DNA of 64,000 bases from Mesorhizobium sp. SCN 65-20 (lineage in GTDB: Bacteria > Pseudomonadota > Alphaproteobacteria > Rhizobiales > Rhizobiaceae). A model generated the notes under the pieces. The model had not been told where the DNA came from and searched no databases. It saw nothing but the letters and a program-made list of their open reading frames with translations. Of this stretch, positions 53,628-64,000 are shown piece by piece. Made by a program: the position numbers and the translations under genes. Numbering within the stretch: the stretch's first letter is position 1; every line of letters begins with the position of its first letter. Location of the stretch: contig MEEF01000002.1 in the NCBI GenBank assembly GCA_001724355.1, forward strand, positions 1-64,000, in the 5' to 3' direction.

Positions 53628-54611
53628 TCAGTCGGCTTCGGCGCGCAGCGGCCGCGACATCAGGCCGGCGACGGCCTCGTTGATGGTGATGGCCCTGTCG
53701 AGCAGTGCCGCGACCGCCTCGACGATGGGGGCGTCGATGCCGCGCTCGCGGGTCAGGCGGGCGGCGATGTAGGCGGTGGCGACGCCCTCGGCCAGCGGCC
53801 GGCCGGAAAGCTCCTCGCCTTTGCCGAGCGCCACGCCATAGGCAAAATTGCGCGACTGCACCGACGAGCAAGTGAGCATGAGGTCGCCCAGGCCGGAGAG
53901 GCCCATCAGCGTCTCGGGGCGGGCGCCGAAGGCGGCGCCGATGCGACGCAGTTCGACGAAGCCGCGGGTGACGAGCGCCGCCTGCGCCGAGGCCCCGAGG
54001 CCTGCGCCGGTGACGGCGCCAGCGGCGATGGCGAAGACGTTCTTCAGCGCGCCGCCGATCTCGACGCCGATGAGGTCGTCGCTCGAATAGCAGCGCAGGT
54101 TCGCGGCGGAGAAGCGCATGGCGAGCGCCGATGCACGGGCTTCGTCGCGGGCCGCGACCACGACGGCGGTGGGCAGGCCGCGCGAGACGTCGGTGGCAAA
54201 GCTCGGACCGGAGAGTGCCGCGACCGGGTTCTCCGGCAGGATCTCGCCAGCGATGTCGGAGAGCAACGTACCGGTGTCGCGCTCGATGCCCTTGGCGCAA
54301 AGCACCAGCGGGACATGTGCCGCGACATGCGGCTTAGCCTGGTTGAGTACGCCGCGGAGCGCCTGTGCCGGGGTGACGACGAGCACGCAGTCCGTACCCA
54401 CGAGCGCGGCAGTGAGGTCGGTCGTGCCCACGATCCCAGGCTCAAAGGTGATGCCGGGCAGGTAGCGCGGGTTCTGGCCCCCGGCGATCGCCTCGACGCT
54501 GTCGGCATCGCGTGCCCAGAGCGTGACGGCATGGCCGGCGCGCAGCATGGCGAGCGCAAGGGCCGTGCCCCACGCGCCGCCGCCGAGAACCGTGACCTTG
54601 TATGCGCTCAT
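53628..54611 (-). CDS. gpsA: Glycerol-3-phosphate dehydrogenase [NAD(P)+]
   Basis: [31 protein letters not shown]...[30 protein letters not shown]. Confidence 0.96.
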   Translation of the reverse strand: MSAYKVTVLGGGAWGTALALAMLRAGHAVTLWARDADSVEAIAGGQNPRYLPGITFEPGIVGTTDLTAALVGTDCVLVVTPAQALRGVLNQAKPHVAAHVPLVLCAKGIERDTGTLLSDIAGEILPENPVAALSGPSFATDVSRGLPTAVVVAARDEARASALAMRFSAANLRCYSSDDLIGVEIGGALKNVFAIAAGAVTGAGLGASAQAALVTRGFVELRRIGAAFGARPETLMGLSGLGDLMLTCSSVQSRNFAYGVALGKGEELSGRPLAEGVATAYIAARLTRERGIDAPIVEAVAALLDRAITINEAVAGLMSRPLRAEAD

Positions 54612-55714
54612 GCCTTGGCTCCCCGTCTGCCGGAACCGACCACCGGCGCAGACACGCTGTCCAGCGGCCAGCGCGAGCGCGGCACGAAATCGAATGCGTC
54701 GGGCTCGGCGAGCCCCGCGCGCAGCCGCTCGATGCCCGCCCAGGCGATCATCGCGGCGTTGTCGGTGCACAGCGCCATGGGCGGTGCGACGAAACTGAAG
54801 CCGTTCTTGGAGCACAGCGCCTCGAGGCGGGCGCGGATCTGCCTGTTGGCGGCGACGCCGCCGGCAACAACCACCGCCGGAGCCGAGACATCCGGGAATT
54901 CCGTGCGGAAGCGTGACAAAGCGCGCTGGACGCGGTCGCCCAGCGTGTCGGTGACGGCGGCCTGGAACGAGGCGCAAATATCGGCGACGTCCTGGTCGCT
55001 CAATGGAGCAACGGCAGTGGCGGCCTGACGCACTGCAGTCTTCAGGCCCGAGAAGGAGAAGTCGGGCTGGGCCGAGCCCTTCATCGGGCGTGGGAAGACG
55101 AAGCGCGTGGCGTCGCCTGTGGCCGCTGCCTTCTCGACATTGGGACCGCCCGGATAGGGCAGCGCCAGCATCTTCGCGGTCTTGTCGAAGGCCTCGCCGA
55201 GCGCGTCGTCGATGGTGGTGGCCCAGCGCTGGTAGTCGCCGACGCCGCGCACCAGCACGATCTGGGTGTGGCCTCCGGAGACCAGCAGGAGCAGGTAGGG
55301 AAAGTCGAGGCCGTCGGTCAGCCGTGCGGTCAGTGCGTGGCCTTCGAGGTGGTTGATGGCAATCAGCGGCTTGCCGGCGGCGGCAGCCACCGCCTTGGCC
55401 GTCATCAGCCCGACGATCAGGCCGCCGACGAGTCCGGGGCCGGCTGTCGCGGCGACCGCGTCGATGTCGGCCAGCGACACGCCCGAATCCTCGAGCGCCG
55501 CCTCGACGATGCCGTCGAGCGCCTCGACATGGGCGCGGGCTGCGATCTCCGGCACGACGCCGCCGAACGCCGCGTGCTCCTCGATCTGGCTGAGCACCGA
55601 ACTGGACAGGATGCGCGGCTCCTTGCCCGGTTCGAACGCGACGACGCTGGCCGCGGTTTCGTCGCAGCTCGTCTCGATACCCAGAACGCGGATCAATTGG
55701 TCGCTACCCTGCAT
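54608..55714 (-). CDS. tsaD: tRNA threonylcarbamoyladenosine biosynthesis protein TsaD
   Basis: [16 protein letters not shown]...[16 protein letters not shown]...[13 protein letters not shown]; 368 aa. Confidence 0.97.
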   Translation of the reverse strand: MQGSDQLIRVLGIETSCDETAASVVAFEPGKEPRILSSSVLSQIEEHAAFGGVVPEIAARAHVEALDGIVEAALEDSGVSLADIDAVAATAGPGLVGGLIVGLMTAKAVAAAAGKPLIAINHLEGHALTARLTDGLDFPYLLLLVSGGHTQIVLVRGVGDYQRWATTIDDALGEAFDKTAKMLALPYPGGPNVEKAAATGDATRFVFPRPMKGSAQPDFSFSGLKTAVRQAATAVAPLSDQDVADICASFQAAVTDTLGDRVQRALSRFRTEFPDVSAPAVVVAGGVAANRQIRARLEALCSKNGFSFVAPPMALCTDNAAMIAWAGIERLRAGLAEPDAFDFVPRSRWPLDSVSAPVVGSGRRGAKA

Positions 55715-55791
55715 GATTGCCCGGTGGTAATTTCCTAGATAGGAGGTACGGGACCGCCCCGCCAGCGCGGGGTTATCACGGACCGCGCGCC

Positions 55792-56721
55792 ATGCAAACT
55801 AGACCCTTGAGAATCGGAACCCGCGGCAGCCTGCTGGCGCTTGCGCAGGCACGGGAGACGCGTGCCCGGCTGATGGCGGCCCACGGCCTGCCGGAAGAGG
55901 CCTTCGAGATCGTGCCGATCACCACCAGCGGCGACCAGATTCAGGATCGGTCCCTGGCGCAGGCCGGCGGCAAGGGGCTGTTCACCAAGGAACTAGAAGA
56001 GGCGATCTATGCCGGCGAGGTCGATTTTGCCGTGCATTCGTCCAAGGACATGCCGACGCAACTGCCGGACGGGCTCGAGCTCTCCGCATTCCTGCCGCGC
56101 GAGGACGTGCGCGACGCCTTCATCGGCCGCGCCGCGAAGAAGATCATGGACCTGCCCGAGGGGGCGGTGGTCGGTTCGTCGTCGCTGCGGCGGCAGGCGC
56201 TGATCCGCCGCATGCGCCCCGACCTCGACGTCGTCATGTTCCGCGGCAACGTGCAGACCAGGTTGCGCAAGCTCGACGAGGGCGTGGCCGAGGGCACCAT
56301 CCTTGCCCATGCCGGACTGCGCCGGCTCGGCCTGACCGAAGTCATCACCGACCTCATGTCGGAAGACATCTTCCCGCCGGCGCCGGGACAGGGGGCGATC
56401 TGCATCGAAAGCCGCATCGGCGACGCTCGCGTGCGGGACATGCTTGCGGCCATCGACCACCGGTCGACCGGACAGGCGCTGGCCTGCGAGCGCGCCTTCC
56501 TCGCCGCACTCGACGGCTCGTGCCGCACGCCCATCGCCGGCCACGCGGTAATCGACGGCGATGCGCTGTCCTTCCACGGCCTGATCCTGACGCCCGATGG
56601 CACCCAGTGGCACGAGACCGGTGCCGAGGGGCGTGCGGCGGATGCCGCCGAGATCGGCCGCAAGGCAGGCGAAGAGGTGAGGGCGCGGGCCGGCGAGAAG
56701 TTCTTCGAGGGTTGGGTCTAG
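55792..56721 (+). CDS. hemC: Hydroxymethylbilane synthase
   Basis: [50 protein letters not shown]. Confidence 0.97.
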   Translation: MQTRPLRIGTRGSLLALAQARETRARLMAAHGLPEEAFEIVPITTSGDQIQDRSLAQAGGKGLFTKELEEAIYAGEVDFAVHSSKDMPTQLPDGLELSAFLPREDVRDAFIGRAAKKIMDLPEGAVVGSSSLRRQALIRRMRPDLDVVMFRGNVQTRLRKLDEGVAEGTILAHAGLRRLGLTEVITDLMSEDIFPPAPGQGAICIESRIGDARVRDMLAAIDHRSTGQALACERAFLAALDGSCRTPIAGHAVIDGDALSFHGLILTPDGTQWHETGAEGRAADAAEIGRKAGEEVRARAGEKFFEGWV

Positions 56722-57438
56722 ATGGCGCGACGCGTGCTGGTGACGAGGCCGGATCCCGGCGCCACCCGCACAGCGCGGCGCCTCGAAGCGCTCGGCTTCG
56801 AGCCAGTACTCCTGCCGCTCTCCGAAACCCGTGCCGTGCCGGTGGCGCGCGACAGCGTTCCGATGAATGCGGTCGCGGTCGCGGTGACCAGCGCCAACGC
56901 CCTGCGTCATGCTCCGAGCGGCCTGATCGAGCGGCTGAGCCGGCTGCCGTGCCATGCCGTCGGCACGCGCACGGCCGAATGCGCCCGCAAGGCAGGGTTT
57001 GTTTCTGTCAATGAAGGCCCCGGAGACGCCGCGGGCCTTGCCGACCAGATTGCCGGTCAGTTGGGCAGAGCGACGCTCGCCTATCTTTGCGGGCGCGTGC
57101 GCATGCCCGATTTCGAGCATCGCCTGGCTTTGGCGCGCATGCGAGTCGTGCCGATCGAGACCTACGACACGGTGGGGCTCGCCCCGAGTTCGACCACGGT
57201 CCACCAGCAGCTGGCGGGACAGGCGGTCGACGCCGTGCTGATCTATTCGGCGCGTGCGGCGGCTGCATTCGGCGAGTTGATCGCGGCGCAGGAGGAGGCG
57301 GAGCGCCTGGTGGGAGGGGCCACCTGCCTGTGCCTGTCGGGGCGGATCGCCGCAGCGCTTGGCGAAGGCTTCAACGCGCAGGTCGCGCCGGCCCCGAACG
57401 AGGACGCCCTGCTGGAGCTGCTCGGCATGCCTGACTGA
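56722..57438 (+). CDS. hemD: Uroporphyrinogen-III synthase
   Basis: VLVTRPDPGATRTARRLEALGFEPVLLPLSETR; directly follows hemC. Confidence 0.92.
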   Translation: MARRVLVTRPDPGATRTARRLEALGFEPVLLPLSETRAVPVARDSVPMNAVAVAVTSANALRHAPSGLIERLSRLPCHAVGTRTAECARKAGFVSVNEGPGDAAGLADQIAGQLGRATLAYLCGRVRMPDFEHRLALARMRVVPIETYDTVGLAPSSTTVHQQLAGQAVDAVLIYSARAAAAFGELIAAQEEAERLVGGATCLCLSGRIAAALGEGFNAQVAPAPNEDALLELLGMPD

Positions 57439-57547
57439 ACCGCTGCCATCACCCGGCCTTTTTTCACGGGACGGTGGGTGTTACTGATTTTCATCTTCGA
57501 CCCCGCACGGTCGCGGGACCAATGCCAACCAACTCGGAGCCCCAAGC

Positions 57548-58906
57548 ATGGTCAAGACGCCGAAGACGCGCCATTCGAAGTCGCATCGCGAGCCGGTGAC
57601 GATCGAACTGGAGCCAGGTGCGGTCTCGCGCGTCGAAGAGAGCGAAACCACCGCCGAAGGGGCTGCCGAAAGTGTCGAGACCGTCGCCGCCGCGGCCGGC
57701 GACGAGGCGGTCGCCGCCGCAGAATCTGCGCCTCAGGCGGAAGCCGACCGGCCCGCTGCGAAGGCCGACGACGGCTACGCTTCCTACGACTACAGCTTCG
57801 ATGACGACAAGCCGAAGGCGAGCGAGCCCGAGCGGGAGGCAGCAGCCGCACGCGAAGCGCCGATGCCGGTCGCGCCGGCACAGCGTGGCGGCGTGTCGAA
57901 CGTCGTGGCAGGGCTGGCGGGCGGCCTCGTCGCACTCCTGGCGGCAGGCGGGCTGCAGTTCGCCGGCGTCCTCGGGGCGCCGGGGGGCTCGGACGGCGGA
58001 ACCGAACAGTTGCAGGCCGAGATCGCCTCGCTGAGATCGCAGGTCGCCGATCTCGGCGGACCGGACGCCGGCATAGACCTCGGCGGGCGTGTCGATGCGC
58101 TGACCGCGGCCGTCGAACAGGTCAAGGCCGAAGTCGAGGCAGTCAAGTCCTCGGCCGGGCAGGGCGGTTCGGGCGAGGCCCTTGCCGGGCTCGACCAGCG
58201 CATCAAGGCGATGGAGAACTCGGTGGCGCAGCTCAGCCAGGGCGGTGCCTCGTCCGAGCTTACGGCGCTCAGTGATCGGCTCGCGACTATCGAATCGGCG
58301 GTCAAGGCAGCCGACGACGCGGCTACCGGCGACGACGGCAAGCTCGCAGCCCTGGAACAGTCGGTCTCCTCGCTCAATTCCAAGGTCGAGGCGCAGGCTT
58401 CGCAGCCGAAGATCGCGCTCGCCATTGCCGCCTCCGCACTCAAGGCGGCAGTGGAGCGCGGCGGCGCATTCACTGCCGAACTCGAGACGTTCGCCGCGAT
58501 TTCGCCTGACGCGCCAGAACTCGCGGCGCTGAGGTCGCACGCCGAGAAGGGCGTGGCGACGCGCGCCGACATCGTAGCCGAGACCGACGAGGCCGCGGAT
58601 GCGATGATCGCGGCGGCCAAGCCGGTCAATCCGGACGCCGGTATCGTCGAGCGGCTGGTTTCCAGCGCCGAATCGCTGGTGAAGGTGCGCCCGATCGGCC
58701 AGGTCGAAGGCACGGGCGTTCCCGAAACCGTGGCGCGCATGGAAGTAGCAGTCAACCAGGGTGACTTTGCCAAGGCACTGGCCGAATACGACACGCTGCC
58801 CGAGGCAGCGAAGGCCGCTGGTGCGGCGTTTGCCGCAAAGCTCAAGGCGCGCCAGGACGTCGAGACGCTGGTCGACCAGATCGTAGCCGGCGCGATGAAG
58901 GCGTGA
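57548..58906 (+). CDS. Mitofilin/Mic60-like inner-membrane protein
   Basis: Acidic disordered N-terminus, one transmembrane helix (VVAGLAGGLVALLAAGGLQFAGVL), coiled-coil, C-terminal mitofilin-like region; lies between hemD and hemY. Confidence 0.85.
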   Translation: MVKTPKTRHSKSHREPVTIELEPGAVSRVEESETTAEGAAESVETVAAAAGDEAVAAAESAPQAEADRPAAKADDGYASYDYSFDDDKPKASEPEREAAAAREAPMPVAPAQRGGVSNVVAGLAGGLVALLAAGGLQFAGVLGAPGGSDGGTEQLQAEIASLRSQVADLGGPDAGIDLGGRVDALTAAVEQVKAEVEAVKSSAGQGGSGEALAGLDQRIKAMENSVAQLSQGGASSELTALSDRLATIESAVKAADDAATGDDGKLAALEQSVSSLNSKVEAQASQPKIALAIAASALKAAVERGGAFTAELETFAAISPDAPELAALRSHAEKGVATRADIVAETDEAADAMIAAAKPVNPDAGIVERLVSSAESLVKVRPIGQVEGTGVPETVARMEVAVNQGDFAKALAEYDTLPEAAKAAGAAFAAKLKARQDVETLVDQIVAGAMKA

Positions 58907-58922
58907 GGCGAGGGGACACCAG

Positions 58923-60509
58923 ATGATCCGCATCCTGTTCTACCTCGCCGTCGTCTTCGCCCTCGGGCTGGGCTTTGCCTGGCTGGCGGACCGGCCCGGC
59001 GACATGGTCATCACCTTCAGCGGCTACCAGTATAGGGTCACCCTGATGGTCGCGGCCGTCGCGGTCACGGCGATCGTTGCGGCCGTCATGCTGTTGTGGT
59101 GGCTCACCAAATCAGTCTGGAACAGCCCCTTTGCGATAGCCCGCCATTTCCGTGCGCGGCGGCGCGACCGAGGCTACCAGGCGCTGTCGACCGGCATGAT
59201 CGCTGCCGGCGCCGGCGATGCCGCGCTGGCGCGCAAGAAGAACAAGGAAGCCGCCAAGCTGATCCGCTCCGACCAGGAGCCGCTGATCCATCTCCTGGAG
59301 GCGCAGGCTTCGCTGCTCGAAGGCGACCACGACGCGGCCCGGCAGAAGTTCGAGACGATGCTCGATGATCCCGAGATGCGGCTGCTCGGCCTGCGCGGGC
59401 TCTATCTCGAAGCCGAACGGCTGGGCGACCGGGCCGCGGCCCGCCACTATGCGGGGCGTGCGGCCGGGCTTGCGCCGCAGCTCGCCTGGGCAGCTGATGC
59501 CACGCTCGAGGAAAAGGCGGAGCGCGGCGACTGGGACGGCGCCCTGGCGCTGGTCGACGCGCAGAAGTCGGCGCGGCAGGTCGAACGCCACGTGGCCAAC
59601 GAGCGCCGGTCGGTGCTTTTGACCGCAAAGGCGATTTCGCTGTTCGACAGCGACTTCAACGCGGCGCGCACGGCGGCGCTCGAAGCCAACAGGCTGCGGC
59701 CGGAATTCGGCCCAGCGGCGGTGGCCGCGGCCAGGGCGCTGTTCCGCCAGAACGACGTGCGCAAGGGCTCGAAGGTGCTGGAGGCGGCCTGGAGGGCCGA
59801 GCCGCTGCCGGAGATCGCCTCACTCTACGTCCATGCACGGCCGGGAGATGCCGTGCTCGACCGGCTGGCGCGGGCAAAGAAGCTCCAGTCGCTCAGGCAG
59901 AATCATCCCGAATCCTCGCTTGCCGTGGCTCGTGCCGCGCTCGACGCCCAGGACTACGGGCTTGCCCGGTCCGAGGCCGAGGCGGCGGCGCGGATGCAGC
60001 CGCGCGAGGGCGCCTACCTGCTGCTCGCGGACATCGAGGAAGCCGACACCGGCAACCAGGGCAAGGTGCGGCAGTGGCTTTCCAGGGCCGTGCGTGCCTC
60101 GCGCGACCCGGCCTGGGTGGCCGACGGCGTCGTTTCGGAACGCTGGGCGCCGTTCTCGCCCGTCACCGGCCGCCTGGACGCCTTCGAATGGAAGGCGCCG
60201 GAAGAGCGGCTGGGTCATCTCATTGAACAGGGCGACGAGGAAGAAGCCGAGGACCGGATCGCCATCCCGACGATGAGGGCGGCGCAGTCGCCCGGCGACG
60301 ATCTCGTCGAGGTGGTGGTCGAGAGCGAGGATAGACCCGAAAAGCCAGTTGAGGCCGCGAAGATCGACGAGGCTGCCTCGGCAGCGGACGGCGGGGCAGA
60401 CAAGACCTCCGAGGAAGAAAAGGATGCGCCAATTCGGCTGCCCGACGATCCTGGCGTGGACCCCGACGAGGAACGGGAGAACGCCCAGCGTCGCTTCAGG
60501 TTGTTTTGA
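58923..60509 (+). CDS. hemY: HemY-family protein (TPR)
   Basis: MIRILFYLAVVFALGLGFAWLADRPGDMVITFSGYQYRVTLMVAAVAV; 528 aa. Confidence 0.93.
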   Translation: MIRILFYLAVVFALGLGFAWLADRPGDMVITFSGYQYRVTLMVAAVAVTAIVAAVMLLWWLTKSVWNSPFAIARHFRARRRDRGYQALSTGMIAAGAGDAALARKKNKEAAKLIRSDQEPLIHLLEAQASLLEGDHDAARQKFETMLDDPEMRLLGLRGLYLEAERLGDRAAARHYAGRAAGLAPQLAWAADATLEEKAERGDWDGALALVDAQKSARQVERHVANERRSVLLTAKAISLFDSDFNAARTAALEANRLRPEFGPAAVAAARALFRQNDVRKGSKVLEAAWRAEPLPEIASLYVHARPGDAVLDRLARAKKLQSLRQNHPESSLAVARAALDAQDYGLARSEAEAAARMQPREGAYLLLADIEEADTGNQGKVRQWLSRAVRASRDPAWVADGVVSERWAPFSPVTGRLDAFEWKAPEERLGHLIEQGDEEEAEDRIAIPTMRAAQSPGDDLVEVVVESEDRPEKPVEAAKIDEAASAADGGADKTSEEEKDAPIRLPDDPGVDPDEERENAQRRFRLF

Positions 60510-60591
60510 CTGCCGGCAGTGCCTAAATCGGGACTTTATCCAGGGCGGCGGGCATTCCAGCGATTGCCGCCGCTCTGCCTGCTTTTCTTAG

Positions 60592-60626
60592 TCGCATTTG
60601 TGCGACGCCAGACGTCTGCGTCTGGC
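60592..60626. repeat. Tandem small hairpins (repeat-like) upstream of the TerB-like gene
   Basis: tcgcatttgtgcga and gccagacg-tctg-cgtctggc. Confidence 0.5.
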
Positions 60627-60654
60627 TGCAAAATGCTCTAGACGGGAACCGCCG

Positions 60655-61134
60655 ATGTTCGAACGCATGATCTCATTCCTGAAGGACCTGCCCGGGGTGA
60701 CCGGCAGGCCGATGCGCGAGGACGACCCGCGCGTGGCGGCGGCGGCGCTGCTGTACCACGTGATGGACGCCGACGGCGACCGGCAGGACGTCGAGTGGGA
60801 AAGGCTCAAGCAGCTTCTGGCGACCAGCTACGGCATTTCCGGACAGGAACTCGACCGGCTGGTCAAGGCCGGCGAGCAGGCCGACAACGAGGCGATCGAC
60901 CTCTATGCCTTCACCAGCGTGCTCAAGCGCAGTCTCGACGAAGATGCCCGCAAGGACTTCATCGGCATGATGTGGGAGGTCGTCTACGCAGACGGCCAGG
61001 TGCACGAGATGGAGGACAACGTCATCTGGCGCGTCGCCGAACTGATCGGCGTCGAAAGCCGCGACCGCATCGAGGCCAAGCGGGCCGCGGCGCGACAAGC
61101 CTCGCAACCGTCGGGAAGCAACACGGACGAGTAA
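60655..61134 (+). CDS. TerB-family protein
   Basis: AAAALLYHVMDADGDRQDVEWERLKQLLATSYGIS...FIGMMWEVVYADGQVHEMEDNVIWRVAELIGV. Confidence 0.9.
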   Translation: MFERMISFLKDLPGVTGRPMREDDPRVAAAALLYHVMDADGDRQDVEWERLKQLLATSYGISGQELDRLVKAGEQADNEAIDLYAFTSVLKRSLDEDARKDFIGMMWEVVYADGQVHEMEDNVIWRVAELIGVESRDRIEAKRAAARQASQPSGSNTDE

Positions 61135-61141
61135 GCGGCAC

Positions 61142-61846
61142 ATGCGCAACGCGTCGAGGCCGAGAATTCTGGTCGTGCTGCATCAGGAGCTTTCCAGCCC
61201 GGGCCGCGTCGGGCATGTGCTGATCGAGAACGGCTTCGACCTAGACATCCGTCGGCCGCCGCTCGGAGATCCGCTGCCCCCGACGCTTGCCGAACATGCC
61301 GGCGCCGTCATCTTCGGCGGCCCGATGAGCGCCAACGACCAGGACGAATTCGTTCGCCGCGAGACCGACTGGCTCTCCGTGCCGCTCAAGGAAAACCGGC
61401 CGTTCCTCGGCATCTGCCTCGGTGCCCAGATGCTGGTCAATCATCTCGGCGGGAAGGTGGAAGGTCATGGCGACGGCCTGGTCGAGATCGGCTGGTATCC
61501 GATCAAGGCGACCGAGGAAGGCCGCAAGCTGCTGCACTGGCCCGAGATGGTCTACCAGTTCCACCGCGAGGGCTTTTCCCTGCCCAGCGACGCTGTCCTC
61601 CTGGCCTCATCCGAGACGTATTCGAATCAGGCATTCCGCTACGGCCAGAATGCGTGGGGCATACAGTTCCATGCCGAACTCACCCGCATGATGATGCAGC
61701 GCTGGGTGGTGCGGGGGGCCGAGCGTTTTGTCCTGCCGGGCGCGCAACCCGGCCGCGACCATCTCGGCGGCCGGCTGATCTGGGACATGCATCTCAAGCG
61801 CTGGCTCGACCAGTTCCTGATCATGATCTTCGGCAAGCCGCGCTGA
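61142..61846 (+). CDS. Class I glutamine amidotransferase (GMP synthase GATase-like)
   Basis: FGGPMSANDQDEFVRRETDWL...RPFLGICLGAQMLVNHLGGKV...QFHAELT. Confidence 0.9.
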   Translation: MRNASRPRILVVLHQELSSPGRVGHVLIENGFDLDIRRPPLGDPLPPTLAEHAGAVIFGGPMSANDQDEFVRRETDWLSVPLKENRPFLGICLGAQMLVNHLGGKVEGHGDGLVEIGWYPIKATEEGRKLLHWPEMVYQFHREGFSLPSDAVLLASSETYSNQAFRYGQNAWGIQFHAELTRMMMQRWVVRGAERFVLPGAQPGRDHLGGRLIWDMHLKRWLDQFLIMIFGKPR

Positions 61847-61859
61847 ACCCGGAGGCTTG

Positions 61860-63101
61860 CTACATGCGGCGCTCCAGCCGCTTCACCCTGCGCAACTCGG
61901 GAAACGCCCACGCCCAGATGCCGGCCACAGCCACGGCCCCCACGCCGCCGAAAACCACGGCGGGAACAGTGCCGATGAGCGCTGCCATGGTGCCGGCGCG
62001 GAATTCACCGAGTTCGTTCGATGCACCGACAAACACGCCGTTGACGGCATTGACGCGGCCGCGCACCCGGTCGGGCGTCCAGAGCTGGATCAGGGTTTCG
62101 CGGATATAGACGCTGACCATGTCGGTTGCGCCAAGCAGCGCGAGCGCCGCGATCGACAGCCACGGCACGGTCGATATGCCGAACACGGCGGTGCACAGGC
62201 CAAACAGGGCGACGAAGACGAACATCACCAGGCCCGCGTGGTCGCGGATCGGATGGCCGGCGAGCCAGACGGCGACGACGATCGCGCCGATGCCCGGCGC
62301 TGCGCGCAGCAGGCCGAGGCCCCACGGACCGAGCTCGAGGATGTCGCGGGCGTAGACCGGCAGGAGCGCCACCGCGCCGGAAAGCAGGACGGCGAAAAGG
62401 TCGAGCGAGATCGCTCCGAGCACCACCTTCTCGCTCCAGATGTAGCGGAAGCCGGCAAACAGCGTCTCGACACTAGGCTTTTCGGTCTCGCTGCGCTGCT
62501 CCGGCTTCGGGATGGAGAAGACCAGGATCGCCGAGGCGAGCATCAGCGCGGTTGCGACGCCATAGGCCAGCTCCGCCGACAGGCCGTAGAGCAGGCCGCC
62601 CGCAACCGGTCCCACGATGGTTGCTGTCTGCCAGGCGGAAGAATTCCACGCCACGGCATTGGCGAAATCCTCGGCGGGCACGAGATTGGCCACCAGTGAG
62701 GCAGAGGCCGGGCCGAAGAAGGCCCGCGCGATGCCGAAGACCGCAAGCACCATGAAGATCGGCATCGGGCTGGCCAGGCCGTGGAAGGTGAGCGCCAGGA
62801 GTGCAGCCGCGCAAGCCGCTTCCATCAAGGCGGCCAAGCCCATGATGAGCCTGCGTCCGAAGCGGTCAGCCACGGCGCCGGTCACGAGGACGAGCAGCAG
62901 GGCCGGCGCGAACTGGATGACGCCGACGAGACCCAAATCGAAGGGATCGCGGGTGAGGTCGTAGATTTGCCAGCCGACACCGACCGAAACGATCTGCGTC
63001 GAGAAGGTCGCCAGGAATCGCGCAGCCCAGAAGCGCAGGAAGGCGCTGTGGCTGAAGGCGGCGAAGCGCCGGTCGGGCGCGCTGGCGGGATCTGCGGTCA
63101 T
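61860..63101 (-). CDS. MFS transporter (EntS/DUF894-like exporter)
   Basis: FLRFWAARFLATFSTQIVSVGVGWQIYDLTRDPFDLGLVGVIQFAPALLLVLVTGAVADRFGRR; 413 aa. Confidence 0.92.
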   Translation of the reverse strand: MTADPASAPDRRFAAFSHSAFLRFWAARFLATFSTQIVSVGVGWQIYDLTRDPFDLGLVGVIQFAPALLLVLVTGAVADRFGRRLIMGLAALMEAACAAALLALTFHGLASPMPIFMVLAVFGIARAFFGPASASLVANLVPAEDFANAVAWNSSAWQTATIVGPVAGGLLYGLSAELAYGVATALMLASAILVFSIPKPEQRSETEKPSVETLFAGFRYIWSEKVVLGAISLDLFAVLLSGAVALLPVYARDILELGPWGLGLLRAAPGIGAIVVAVWLAGHPIRDHAGLVMFVFVALFGLCTAVFGISTVPWLSIAALALLGATDMVSVYIRETLIQLWTPDRVRGRVNAVNGVFVGASNELGEFRAGTMAALIGTVPAVVFGGVGAVAVAGIWAWAFPELRRVKRLERRM

Positions 63102-63285
63102 GGTTCTGGTCTGCAGCTGTCACGGCGCCGGGCACGTTCCGGCGCCCCTGCGTTTACCGCAGTTTCTGTTGCGCCGGGCACATTTCTGCGTCTGGAACAA
63201 AGCTTTGGCGCGCCATGGACGGAAGAATGCCGAGGCGGCCAAGTGCTGCACATCCAGGCCGCGCCGCCGGTCCTCGCAAGTGCTG

Positions 63286-63711
63286 CTACTTCACGAAGAT
63301 CGTTACCGCTCCGTCGGGCGCGATGCTGGCAGCGACGACGTCTGAGGTATCGATCGATTCCTGATCGATCTTCGCCTTCAGGGCGCTGTTGGCCATGATC
63401 GCGGCCTGCAGGCCGGTAATGTCGGCCTGGTTGTCGGCGACGGCCTTTTCGAGCGCAGGCAGGTTCTCCGCTCCGGCAAGGTCGGAGACATTGACGATGT
63501 CGATCCTGTTGACCGTGGTGAGTGCCTGGATGGCCGTCGCGTTGCTGTTGGTCGCCTGGATCGAGGACATGACCGTTTCGAGGTCGGCCTTTGCGCCCGT
63601 GCTCGCTGTCGTGCCGGTGTCGAGCTGCGCAGGTTGCTTGGCTGCGTCCTCGGCGAATGCCGGCGCTGCGAGTGCGGCGAGCAACGATGCGATGACAAGA
63701 GCGTGTTTCAT
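63286..63711 (-). CDS. Uncharacterised secreted protein (141 aa)
   Basis: MKHALVIASLLAALAAPAFAEDAAKQPAQLDTGTTAS signal peptide; Ala/Asp/Thr-rich mature part. Confidence 0.7.
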   Translation of the reverse strand: MKHALVIASLLAALAAPAFAEDAAKQPAQLDTGTTASTGAKADLETVMSSIQATNSNATAIQALTTVNRIDIVNVSDLAGAENLPALEKAVADNQADITGLQAAIMANSALKAKIDQESIDTSDVVAASIAPDGAVTIFVK

Positions 63712-64000
63712 CCCGGGTGATCCCTTTCGGTTTGAGTTGCCGCCCTCCATGCCCCGTTAACCGACAGCCACGGCCTGGGTTCCGGTCGAACTGACGCTGC
63801 CAGGAAAAACGCTTGTCCGCATGTTACCTGCCCGCGATGCCTGAGCCCTTGAAACAAGAGGGATGGTGCGTGCGGTGCGGCCGAAAGTATGTTGCATTGC
63901 AACAGAGTTTGAATTGTCGCTCCGGAGCCGGTGACCGATGTTGCCGGCATGCACAACGCCGAAGATGTGACCAAATCTGCTTCGACGTCCTTCCGTCCCG

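Overview
The window is a contiguous, GC-rich alphaproteobacterial chromosome segment. Gene content and repeat types suggest Rhizobiales, Mesorhizobium/Aminobacter-like; that placement is inference. It is mostly housekeeping: acnA (5'-truncated), mdh-sucC-sucD-sucA-sucB, lpd, xerC, rimM-trmD, rplS, an amino-acid ABC transporter, leuC, sdhCD-A-(DUF3052-like)-sdhB, a UbiH-type hydroxylase, tesB, glnK-amtB, ftsK, lolA, xth, a CenR-like response regulator, gpsA-tsaD, hemC-hemD-mitofilin-hemY, and an MFS exporter. I found no prophage, CRISPR array, transposase, rRNA or tRNA, and no self-evident new multi-gene system. The points worth a second look are: (i) two perfect CtrA-type TTAA-N7-TTAAC boxes with nearby GANTC sites, upstream of ftsK and of a small uncharacterised secreted protein; (ii) a DUF3052-like gene between sdhA and sdhB; (iii) paired 18-bp palindromes between a divergent marR and haloalkane dehalogenase gene; (iv) a LysR gene divergent from a small orphan gene with a duplicated 17-bp site between them; (v) several long inverted-repeat intergenic elements and a repeat found at two convergent gene ends; (vi) a decayed GNAT acetyltransferase remnant beside mdh; (vii) an orphan 304-aa protein between amtB and ftsK. 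Start codons were adjusted by eye and family names come from recognising the translations, not from searches.
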